Shown here piece by piece: positions 11,443 to 19,888 of a stretch of 64,000 bases of DNA (positions are counted from its first letter, which is position 1; every line of letters begins with the position of its first letter). The DNA comes from JAGVPT01 sp963827085 (GTDB lineage: Bacteria > Bacteroidota > Ignavibacteria > UBA10030 > UBA8401): positions 186,001 through 250,000 of the forward strand of contig CAWGZY010000003.1 in assembly GCA_963827085.1 (NCBI GenBank), given 5' to 3'. The notes under the pieces were generated by a model, which saw nothing but the letters and a program-made list of their open reading frames with translations, ran no database searches and was not told the origin of the DNA. The position numbers and the translations under genes were made by a program.

Positions 11443-12269
11443 GAAGAAGTAACTTCCTTGTTATAGTTTGAGGTCGACCAGGCGGCATCCAAAGCGCTGA
11501 TCACGTGGTTCGCAACAACAAGAATAGTCGCTAACTCTGCCGTATAAAAAGAGTCGTTTGCTTTTCCGCGGCTGTCGGCGTAGGTCAACATCTGCTGAGG
11601 AATGTAGGCGACATTGTACCCATCGTCCCCCGTGTGCGATCCGTTGTATTCATAGGTATCCCACCCGTACTTGAACTGCGAATATTTTCCGATCAATTCA
11701 TAATACTGCTGCGTATTATACGTCGGCAATTCATGAGAAAAGCCCTCGGTATGGGGGAGCGATTCCCAGTTATTGATTTGAGTGAAATCCACTCTTTGCC
11801 ATGAAGGGAGAGACGTATTCGGGTTGATGGGTATCGTCGGATACGTCGTCCCGGACACTTCGTAGTTTGCGCCGTTTTGGTTAATCCATGTCGCATAATC
11901 GACGGCACTCCAATGCTGTTTGGCGTAATTTTGAAATGCCGTAGTCTGATTGTTTCCCTTGTTGTTATAGGCGATCGCACTTGTAATGGCCGCAACTTCA
12001 ACCGCGAAAAAGATCGCGCTTTTGAGGAACCGGTCTGAATAGAACTCGCCGGCTCCCGGAACCAATAACGACATCGCCCCGCCGAGCAACGGCTTTTTCA
12101 GCTTTGAACGGTCGATTTCACTTTGGACCATGACACTTTTCGACTGAGGGAGCGAATCGGACAAGGACGCAGTCAACAAGTCCATTCGAGCGTTGCCTGT
12201 GAGTTGATTATTGCCGGCCGCGGCCGTCAACGGAAATAAGAGACAGACGAGAAATGTTTTCATAAACAT
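11364..12269 (-). CDS. Exported protein, DUF5683-like, unknown function
   Basis: 301 aa (299 from the second Met). A signal peptide MFMKTFLVCLLFPLTAAAG is followed by a linker and then KKPLLGGAMSLLVPGAGEFY and a hydrophobic segment (FLKSAIFFAVEVAAITSAIA), a pattern seen in the DUF5683/P13-type small membrane proteins of Bacteroidota. The middle is Tyr/Asn/Trp-rich without a recognised domain; a last hydrophobic stretch (LATILVVANHVISALDAAW) precedes a short beta-rich tail. It is the last gene of the porU-porV operon, 130 bp after the preceding stop, so a link to the envelope or secretion is inferred from context. The 3' end lies in copy 2 of the tandem duplication. Confidence 0.6.
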   Translation of the reverse strand: MFMKTFLVCLLFPLTAAAGNNQLTGNARMDLLTASLSDSLPQSKSVMVQSEIDRSKLKKPLLGGAMSLLVPGAGEFYSDRFLKSAIFFAVEVAAITSAIAYNNKGNNQTTAFQNYAKQHWSAVDYATWINQNGANYEVSGTTYPTIPINPNTSLPSWQRVDFTQINNWESLPHTEGFSHELPTYNTQQYYELIGKYSQFKYGWDTYEYNGSHTGDDGYNVAYIPQQMLTYADSRGKANDSFYTAELATILVVANHVISALDAAWSTSNYNKEVTSSMGMHFQDIGGGELTLVTELTVKVSL

Positions 12270-12399
12270 AGCACTCCTTCAATATATGATTCCGGTAAAG
12301 CTCAATAACAACAAAGAATCGGTAGTGATCAATTTTGCATTCTTGCGAGAGCACCACCAACAAATCGATTCCTGAAAAAAATCGGTGTACGTTTATGCA

Positions 12400-15300
12400 T
12401 CAATCAAGGTCGAAGTCGAAAAGAACGCCAAAATAGAATCGCCATTCTTTGCCATACTGAATCGGATTGCCATCGGTGCTGATGATCGAAAACGAATTAA
12501 ATCCGTATGTTCCGTTGAAAAAAATCCGTGTAGGATAGGCATAGAAAGAATACGATTCCAATCGCAACTCGAACCCTGCGTCGTTCTTGAATGAAGCGAT
12601 GACCGGGTCTCCGTTCCATGCATTGCCATAGTCATAATGCACTGAAGCATATAACTTGTCGAAGTACAAAGGGAGAAAACGAAGATCGATGTTGTCCCAT
12701 ACGGGAAAACGATATGTTGCGTTTGCCATAGCCATACTGTTTCCCTCGATGGAGTAGAAAGGATACCCCTTCATTCCGACCAACCCGCCGGCGTAAAAAT
12801 CAAAAAAGTCCGGGACCGGAGGGCCGAAGATCGTTCCGCCATGAAGCGACAGCGTCAAGGTGTGTTTCCACCAGGGGAGTTGAATATACTCGCTGTATTT
12901 CACTTCAGCTTTAGGAAAATTGAAGGGTGATAGAACCGGCGAGTAACCCGTCTCCGTATTCGCATAGTCGTTGTTATAGTTGAAGTGATCGAGTTCGTAA
13001 TCAAACCGGAGGAAAAGTTTTCTTCCGACGGGATTGATCTCTTCGTCGCGCGACCGTTCGACGCCTTTGAACTCCCAGGCTAATGAAAAATCGTTCCCCG
13101 TGAAATACAAATCGGTTGACCCGGGGATTACCTGTCCCTGAAACAGAGTCGTGGCAATGTTCTGACTGTACGCCGAGTTGGCGTACCCAAGCGTTAAAAC
13201 GTCGGCGGGGGAAAAAAGATTTTGTCTGAAATTAATGTCAAACTCCAACAGGCCGTAGCTTGGGTCGAAAAGCACTGTATCTATTCCAAACACCCCCGGG
13301 ACGGACTTTGCGTTCCTCGTTACATTATAGATTTCGAGAGAGACGGCTGGGGAAAATCCCAGTTGATACAGTCCAGGAATTCTATCCTGGTAGTCGAAGA
13401 TGAAAAACAAATCCCGCTCGAGTTGATCGTTCATTGCAGCACCGCCAAAAACATCAAATTTGTCGACCACGTCGGATGACGTAAAGTAGAACCCGGGTTT
13501 TATGTAATCGATTGCTTTGTCCACCGAGCTGTATTCGTCGATCCGGAGGAACGGAACAATGGAGAGACTTGTGAAAATGTTTTTGTACGGCCTCGGAGTG
13601 GTTTGCGGAAGTTGTGTATCGTCGTATGACCGGAGTTTAGCCCAGTAACCCGTGCTGTCGGCGGGCGCTGCTGTCGACACTGCAGGGGGATTGGCCGGCC
13701 CGGGCACATAACTATTTTCAACAAAACTTTGGGGCGATGGGGAGCGGAGCACGTTCAACTTGAAGCCTCCGGAGGTGTACGATGCAAACGCGACATCGCC
13801 GGCCTGATTGACAGAAGGCATGAACGCCCCGCCGAGCACGTTGGAAACCTGATTCACGGCTTTTGTTTGAACGTCGACCGTGTAAATGTTGAAGATGCCC
13901 GTCTTATCCGATACAAAATAAATTTTTTCCCCATCCGGCGAGTATACGGGGTTCCGCTGGTCCTCGCTGCCGGTAAGAAGCATTTCAACTTTTCCGTCGG
14001 CCACGGCGACGCTGGCGACATCCTGCGCCTCGCGCAAGGCATAACCGAAGACAACCGAAGCGCCGTCCGGCGACCACTTCGGCGTGAACACCTGCTCGCC
14101 GTCCTTGAAATTTGTCAATAAGCGAAAATTCTTTCCGTCGCTGTCAACCAGTCCGACGTTCATCGTGGCATCGCCCTCCGTGGCGAAGGCGATCGTTTTC
14201 CCATCCGGTGAGACGGACGGATTCAATGCGCGGAGAGCGTGCGTCAGCCTGGTTTCTTCTTTTTTGTCAAGGTCGTAGACATAGACATCCCCCACTCTGG
14301 ACCAATGAGGATTATCATACGTAATTTTTGAGTAATAGATTTTTTTTCCGTCGGGCGACCAGGAAACAGACGAAAGAACCTTTTCGTCAACTTCCGTTTC
14401 TTTTTTCGAATCAAGGTCGTAAATGTAGACGGAAGATAGTCCGAAGTAGTCGGAGGTTTTGTTCGATGTGTAAGCTATTTTTTTTCCGTCTGGAGAAAAT
14501 GCAGGATAGAAATTTCCAAAACCAACAGAGCCAATCGTCTCTCCTTCCACCCTGTTGCGGAGTATCGGTTCCGAACGCTCCCGGTACTGAGCAACGATGT
14601 GCCGGCGCCATTCGTTATACAACTCTTCGCCGCTTATCCCTAATGCCCGCTCAATCGCACCGTCGATCGTCATTGCAGTCAAGTTCGAAAGGTTTTTTGC
14701 TATTCTCGGTATTGCGTCGGCGCCGTACGTCTCAGAGATATATTTCACCAGTGAGAAACCGGCATTGTACGAAGACTCGTTTCCAAGGCTTGTTTTCCCG
14801 AATACGCTCATCTCGCTCCACGTCAGCATATTTCCGTCCAGCGCATACATGCGAAGAACCATGTCGCGGTGCGAGTCCCAATAGTCGTAACTCAACTCCG
14901 GACGATTGTACTGCGCGACGCCTTCAGCAAACCAGCTCGGAACGAGAAAACCCGAAACCGGATACGAGACAATGACGTTCGGGTATCCATAGAGGACGTC
15001 CTGACGCCTCTCGGCTTCGTAGCCAAGCCATTGGAGATAAACTCCCGGAACATGCCTGCCGAATTTCATCGACGTCTGGATCTGAACGATGTGCGTAAAC
15101 TCGTGCGTGACAACATTCCGAAACCAATTGTGTGTGCCGCGAAGGTCAAAATCGAGAGGGGGCGCCCAGAGTTCGATTTTGTTGTCATAGAAATACGAGG
15201 CGCCGTTTGAATAATCGTCGTAATCTTTCAGGATGATGCTTACTTTCTGATCCGGCTCGTGATGGTAGAGCGACGTCACCGGCCCGTAAATATCTTCAGC

Positions 15301-15570
15301 AACCTTCGCAACGACTCGCGCACTCCGTTCTTCACTGTTGTGGTAGTGGACAAAAAAATGGGGAGTCTCAATCGTGAACCAATTTAATTCGGTGTGATTA
15401 AAATATTCGTCCTGGGCTCGAAGCGGCAGCGGCAGAAGACTGATCGCGAGAATAGAAAGAAAGGTCAGATGGAAAACAAACAGCCACCATCGATGTGAGT
15501 TCCGCAGGCAGCGCGGAAAGCTCAATCCATTTAGTTCGCTGGCTCCGTGCATGCCGGTGGCTTTTTTCAT
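12400..15570 (-). CDS. Peptidase-MA / TolB propeller / outer-membrane barrel fusion
   Basis: 1056 aa. The start ATG at 15568-15570 overlaps the upstream stop as TGATG, indicating translational coupling; a longer upstream reading lacks a better start. A signal or anchor segment at about residues 27-50 is followed by a peptidase MA-like domain with zinc motif HEFTH at 156-160, then several WD40/TolB-type beta-propeller blades (FSPDGKKIAYTS, VSPDGKTIAFATEG, YSPDGEKIYFVSD). The C-terminal 350 residues resemble a surface-antigen/Omp85-type barrel (GGLVGMKGYPFYSIEGNS, final FYFGVLFDFDLD). It is probably an outer-membrane protein with a periplasmic or surface metalloprotease module. The precise role is unknown. 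Confidence 0.72.
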   Translation of the reverse strand: MKKATGMHGASELNGLSFPRCLRNSHRWWLFVFHLTFLSILAISLLPLPLRAQDEYFNHTELNWFTIETPHFFVHYHNSEERSARVVAKVAEDIYGPVTSLYHHEPDQKVSIILKDYDDYSNGASYFYDNKIELWAPPLDFDLRGTHNWFRNVVTHEFTHIVQIQTSMKFGRHVPGVYLQWLGYEAERRQDVLYGYPNVIVSYPVSGFLVPSWFAEGVAQYNRPELSYDYWDSHRDMVLRMYALDGNMLTWSEMSVFGKTSLGNESSYNAGFSLVKYISETYGADAIPRIAKNLSNLTAMTIDGAIERALGISGEELYNEWRRHIVAQYRERSEPILRNRVEGETIGSVGFGNFYPAFSPDGKKIAYTSNKTSDYFGLSSVYIYDLDSKKETEVDEKVLSSVSWSPDGKKIYYSKITYDNPHWSRVGDVYVYDLDKKEETRLTHALRALNPSVSPDGKTIAFATEGDATMNVGLVDSDGKNFRLLTNFKDGEQVFTPKWSPDGASVVFGYALREAQDVASVAVADGKVEMLLTGSEDQRNPVYSPDGEKIYFVSDKTGIFNIYTVDVQTKAVNQVSNVLGGAFMPSVNQAGDVAFASYTSGGFKLNVLRSPSPQSFVENSYVPGPANPPAVSTAAPADSTGYWAKLRSYDDTQLPQTTPRPYKNIFTSLSIVPFLRIDEYSSVDKAIDYIKPGFYFTSSDVVDKFDVFGGAAMNDQLERDLFFIFDYQDRIPGLYQLGFSPAVSLEIYNVTRNAKSVPGVFGIDTVLFDPSYGLLEFDINFRQNLFSPADVLTLGYANSAYSQNIATTLFQGQVIPGSTDLYFTGNDFSLAWEFKGVERSRDEEINPVGRKLFLRFDYELDHFNYNNDYANTETGYSPVLSPFNFPKAEVKYSEYIQLPWWKHTLTLSLHGGTIFGPPVPDFFDFYAGGLVGMKGYPFYSIEGNSMAMANATYRFPVWDNIDLRFLPLYFDKLYASVHYDYGNAWNGDPVIASFKNDAGFELRLESYSFYAYPTRIFFNGTYGFNSFSIISTDGNPIQYGKEWRFYFGVLFDFDLD

Positions 15571-18500
15571 CACTTCACAACTGCGATTTTTATTATCACA
15601 TTTTTTTGTTCCCCGGATGCATTTGCACGGATCTGCGCGAAGTACACTCCGCTTTGTACTTTTGAAACATTCCATTGCACTTCGTTGTCAACATTCCCAA
15701 CACCCGGACCTGCGAATTGGTCCACCAGCTCCCCTGCCATATTATAGATTTTTATCGCGATGGTCGCGGGCTTGCTGAGATAGTAGCGGATGTTTGTCGT
15801 CGTGCTGTAGACAGGATTGGGCCAATTATATGCCAACGAGGTCGGCAGAAGATCCGTCGATCGTTGCGTGAGCGGAGCAGAACCTGCAACATAGTTCGAG
15901 TGGATTTCGTCGGCAAGGAATCCTTTCCAGAATACTTTCGAGGAATCGAAAATGTTGTCGATCCGCCAAACGTAGATCGACGAATCGGTCGAAGCAGCAG
16001 CCAGGAGGCTGCCGGAAAACGCGAGGGAGGACACCACTCCGCCGGTTTGAAGGGGAAATCCAGTAAGCATTTTTCCGTTTCCGTCGTAGCCGTATATTTG
16101 CCCGTTGGAACTTCCAAAGATAATTCCGACGGTGCTGCTTCCGACAAGCCCGGCAACGATGGGGCTGCCTGCAACCTTTCCGCCGTCGAGAGTTTTAAGC
16201 GGAAAATTGTCTATTTGTACGCCGTTCCAATTGTAGGCATACAAACCGTTGTCCGTCCCGATAAGAATATCCTCCTGCCCGTCGCCATTGACGTCGGCAA
16301 TCGCGAACGAACCCGTCGCGTTTCCATTCACATGGAATACACCCGCGCTCGTCAGAGCAGCTGCATCGAAAACCGAGAACGTATTGTCATCGAAGAGAGC
16401 GACAGAGGATATTCCGGAGGAATTCGCGCTGAGCTTGACCGATCCGAACGCTATGATATTTTTCCCATGCACGGGCGCCAGAGTATTTTGATTAATCAAA
16501 GAATCGCGTGAGGATGCTGTCCATGTTTGAGACGGTGCCACCGACAAGGCAGTGATCGGAGAGGATGCAATTCGACGCTGAACGAGACCGTTCGACGCTG
16601 AAAAATCGTAGAAATTTCCATTGTTATCGCCCAGATAATAGTGAACGTCATTCGAGGCAACCACACTAACGGGCGTTGAGATCGGAGCTCCGGCGTTGAA
16701 ACTCACAATTGCCGACGCGAGGCTGTCTGTATTCGCATGGATGCTCCCCAAAACTGTAAACAGGCTGTCCCGGCTGCATGCAAGACCTTTTGCGGGCAAG
16801 GGAACGCCAGCCGGCTGAAACTTTCCGCCGTAAGGCGAAAAAAGTCCGGTTGCGTTATTAAGATACGGGGTCAGGTCATTCTTCAGCGCATAAATCGAAT
16901 CGCCGGACGTGTAGATGAATTCATCCGAGCCGTTGCCGTCGATGTCTGCAAAAAACGGAGCATCGTTGTGATTGAGCTTGATATTATTCCGTTTGATGAT
17001 TTTCAGCAATGAAACGCTTGCGTCTCCTACCATCGACTGAAATGTCATAACCGGACCCGGATCGCTGAAATTGTTCAACGTAATATGAGTACGCGCGAGC
17101 GAATTGCTGAGCGAATTCGGATGAGTCGTCTCACCAAATTCGTTTGTGTACACCGGGGAGCTGTTGCTCTTAAACCAGAAGTCGAGCGGCCAGCCGTTTT
17201 CGGTGCCGAGGCCCGGATCAGTCAGACCGTACGTTTGACCGATGTCTTGCGACCCGTCCGCCTCTTCGAGGTTGACGCCGCGATGAGCCGGGTCGGCGTT
17301 GATCGTGTTCGTGGCGAGCTTGTTGTCGATAACTGTTTCATCGATATGCCAAATGAGAATCCCGCCTGCATACCCCACAGCGCCGGGAAGGCTCCAATCC
17401 AATTCCGTGACATTGATAACATCCCCGTAGATCGAATCCACGTCGGAAGCATTGAAGTCAGAGTCGTCCTGCAAATACGTCTTTGTGAACTGCTCACCGT
17501 TCCATCGTATGGTAAGAGTCTCCCCGTTGTTGTGCGCATTGCGGTTCCGGTTTTCCACGAGAAAATATTCTTTGGCGCTGATCGGAACTTTGAACACCGT
17601 GTCTTCCCCGGTTTGATACAATCCCCCCGCAGGAGACCGAAGCGTCGAGCTTCCCGATGGAACCGTGATGGGCGACGTCCAGCCAAGATACATTTTTTCC
17701 CACGCGCAGGGTTCGGGGGGAAATAATCCGGAGAAGCTGAATATGCTTTGAGGGTCCATCAATCCAAATCGTCCGATTCCCGTAGCCCCCGTTTGAGTGT
17801 CGAATAAGTCCGGCAGGCCGAGATAGCTCCCAATATTTGCGGCAACGAGTCCGTTAATGCCAAGCTGGTATAAGAAGTTTCCGCCCGTCGAAGCCGGGAG
17901 CAGTCTATTATCTGTCTCGGGCAGCACAACGGAGTTGGTAATAAGAAACGCCGGATGATTCTTCAGTTGAACACCGGTGTATGAATATCCAAATATATTT
18001 TGCAAAGCATTGAAACTAAAGTAGAGGGACGGGAGATCGTACGGCGTAGGGTCATAACCGAGCGTCGCTTGAAGGTCGATGTCATGCCCCGATCCGGCGT
18101 GAAAAATCACAAAGAGGTTATAATCCTGGAATGGAAACGAAGGGTACACCGAATCGGCCAGGCTCCATGCCTCCTGGATCAGTTGTCCAAGAGGGAGATT
18201 AGAATTGAGTGGAGCATACTCTTTCATTTGTTTCGACACCGTCAGGACGGTACCGAGAAGAGTTGTCGAAATATTCTGTTTTCCGTTCGAGGCCTTGGAA
18301 AAGTAATTTTCCGCGAACAACAGGTGGTCGGCAAAATACGACGAGTCCCGGGGCGGGGCGTCGATAATGCGCTGCGGCGCAGTCGTGAGGTCGAACTGGC
18401 CGTTGCCGCTCGTCAGCGTGTCGTTGTCGGGCTGAAACTGCACCATGATTGCAAGAATTTTCAGCGTTTGGGGAAAGCCGTTCAACGACGAAGCGCTTTT

Positions 18501-18629
18501 CAAGGGAAGCAACTCACCCTTTGCGCGAAGAGGATGATTTATTTTCTGAGCGGCGTGCCGAGAGGCGCCGAGCCCTTGAAATACAGTAATGAATACGAGA
18601 GCAACCGTAAGGCAGATCTTCGCCATCAT
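15570..18629 (-). CDS. M6-like secreted protein lacking the zinc site, T9SS sorting domain
   Basis: 1019 aa with N-terminal signal peptide (MMAKICLTVALVFITVFQGL). Residues about 50-390 follow the M6 (immune inhibitor A-like) metalloprotease fold, including PSFPFQDYNLFVIFHAGSGHD and LGLPDLFDTQTGATGIGRFG. However, the HExxH helix that normally precedes LGLPDL reads VAANIGSYLGLPDL, so both His and the Glu are gone (about residue 261). The second half has FG-GAP/propeller-like repeats (IADVNGDGQEDILIGTDNGL). The C-terminus (NWPNPVYSTTTNIRYYLSKP to NVIIKIAVVK) is a type A T9SS sorting domain. Likely a catalytically dead surface protein exported by the T9SS genes beside it. Confidence 0.75.
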   Translation of the reverse strand: MMAKICLTVALVFITVFQGLGASRHAAQKINHPLRAKGELLPLKSASSLNGFPQTLKILAIMVQFQPDNDTLTSGNGQFDLTTAPQRIIDAPPRDSSYFADHLLFAENYFSKASNGKQNISTTLLGTVLTVSKQMKEYAPLNSNLPLGQLIQEAWSLADSVYPSFPFQDYNLFVIFHAGSGHDIDLQATLGYDPTPYDLPSLYFSFNALQNIFGYSYTGVQLKNHPAFLITNSVVLPETDNRLLPASTGGNFLYQLGINGLVAANIGSYLGLPDLFDTQTGATGIGRFGLMDPQSIFSFSGLFPPEPCAWEKMYLGWTSPITVPSGSSTLRSPAGGLYQTGEDTVFKVPISAKEYFLVENRNRNAHNNGETLTIRWNGEQFTKTYLQDDSDFNASDVDSIYGDVINVTELDWSLPGAVGYAGGILIWHIDETVIDNKLATNTINADPAHRGVNLEEADGSQDIGQTYGLTDPGLGTENGWPLDFWFKSNSSPVYTNEFGETTHPNSLSNSLARTHITLNNFSDPGPVMTFQSMVGDASVSLLKIIKRNNIKLNHNDAPFFADIDGNGSDEFIYTSGDSIYALKNDLTPYLNNATGLFSPYGGKFQPAGVPLPAKGLACSRDSLFTVLGSIHANTDSLASAIVSFNAGAPISTPVSVVASNDVHYYLGDNNGNFYDFSASNGLVQRRIASSPITALSVAPSQTWTASSRDSLINQNTLAPVHGKNIIAFGSVKLSANSSGISSVALFDDNTFSVFDAAALTSAGVFHVNGNATGSFAIADVNGDGQEDILIGTDNGLYAYNWNGVQIDNFPLKTLDGGKVAGSPIVAGLVGSSTVGIIFGSSNGQIYGYDGNGKMLTGFPLQTGGVVSSLAFSGSLLAAASTDSSIYVWRIDNIFDSSKVFWKGFLADEIHSNYVAGSAPLTQRSTDLLPTSLAYNWPNPVYSTTTNIRYYLSKPATIAIKIYNMAGELVDQFAGPGVGNVDNEVQWNVSKVQSGVYFAQIRANASGEQKNVIIKIAVVK

Positions 18630-18681
18630 GAATTAGTCCATAGAATGAATGTGCAGAGCAAACAACGATCTTATACCAAGA

Positions 18682-19797
18682 CTAATTCGAGCCGCCCCAA
18701 ATGATGAGCAAAGTAAACCGCAATGTATCGGAGAGTGGGCTGTTTGCGTCTGACGCTGAATCGTAGCTGAAATCGAAGCCGTAAATATCGTAACGAATGC
18801 CGGCGCCGAACGTCATAAAATTCCTGTCGCCATAACCGGGATCTTCATAAAAATATCCCATCCGCAATGCAATCAGTTTGTTGTACCAGTATTCGCATCC
18901 CACGGAGGTTTGTACGGAGCGAAGCACATTGTTAAACCCGGGTTCCGTCCACGACGTAATAAGAGATTTGGGCAGCGGGTCAGACTGTATGCCATGGGTC
19001 TCCACCAGAAGCCTGCTGAAATCGAGTGCGATCTCGAAGCTGTTGAATTCGTCTTTGAGAGGTGTTATCCCAAAACCAAGCCGCAGCGTTGTCGGCAGCG
19101 GGTCAGCCTGGGCAACATCGATGTAGGCGACTTTAGGCCCAAGGTTCGAAAGATTTGCCCCGACGCTGAAGACATCACCAAGGTCGACATCGGTGAACGG
19201 GATGTAAAATGATTTCGGCTTGTAGAGCGTGGCGATATCAAAACTCATATCATACGCAATACCGTTTCCCTGTTCCGACCCCGTGCCGAATGGAGAAAGG
19301 GCGCTGTTAATGAACCGCAAATTTACTCCCACCCCCCAGTCGTCTGTGATCGTCGTACCATAACCGACCGTTGCCGCAACTTCAAAGGCCTTAAACTGCC
19401 CTATTGGGTTAGGACCTAATTCGTTCGTGACCGTGAACTCTCCTAAATTCAAGTAGGTGATGCTGGCCGCCACAGACCCTCCCCATTCAGGAACTTCCTG
19501 CCTGAAATTGAGGTAATCGTAAAAAAGGTCGGCAAGATGAAATTGCGGAAGCCAGTTCGAGTGTGTAATAGTAGCTGAGCCCCCACTTAGGAATGCCAAT
19601 CCTGCCGGATTCCAGTACACTGCCCCGGCATCGTCGGCCAGACCTGCACCGGCTTCCCCCATCCCGCTTGCGCGCGAATCAGGAGAGATGAGAAGGAACG
19701 GAACCGCAGAGGTTCCGGGTTGGGCGAATGCAATATCTGAACCGAGAGCTGTTATCGCCAATCCCGTCAACACACACATCAAGGTTTTCATGCTCAA
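18682..19797 (-). CDS. porV: T9SS outer-membrane shuttle protein PorV
   Basis: 371 aa. Signal peptide MSMKTLMCVLTGLAITALGS ending at AFA/QPG, then the PorV signature FLLISPDSRASGMGEAGAGL and DAGAVYWNPAGLAFL. The remainder is a 14-strand FadL-like barrel ending in alternating residues (YDIYGFDFSYDSASDANSPL, SDTLRFTLLIIWG). In known systems PorV collects cargo from the SprA translocon and hands it to the PorU sortase, and it is essential for secretion. It lies 91 bp downstream of porU, consistent with co-transcription and stoichiometric use. Confidence 0.88.
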   Translation of the reverse strand: MSMKTLMCVLTGLAITALGSDIAFAQPGTSAVPFLLISPDSRASGMGEAGAGLADDAGAVYWNPAGLAFLSGGSATITHSNWLPQFHLADLFYDYLNFRQEVPEWGGSVAASITYLNLGEFTVTNELGPNPIGQFKAFEVAATVGYGTTITDDWGVGVNLRFINSALSPFGTGSEQGNGIAYDMSFDIATLYKPKSFYIPFTDVDLGDVFSVGANLSNLGPKVAYIDVAQADPLPTTLRLGFGITPLKDEFNSFEIALDFSRLLVETHGIQSDPLPKSLITSWTEPGFNNVLRSVQTSVGCEYWYNKLIALRMGYFYEDPGYGDRNFMTFGAGIRYDIYGFDFSYDSASDANSPLSDTLRFTLLIIWGGSN

Positions 19798-19888
19798 AAA
19801 GCCTCCGCAAAAAATTTAATAGTGTAATGTACGCTAATTATTTCTGAGGTTCAATATTTTCCAACGGCCAACGACGCTATGCTTTCTG

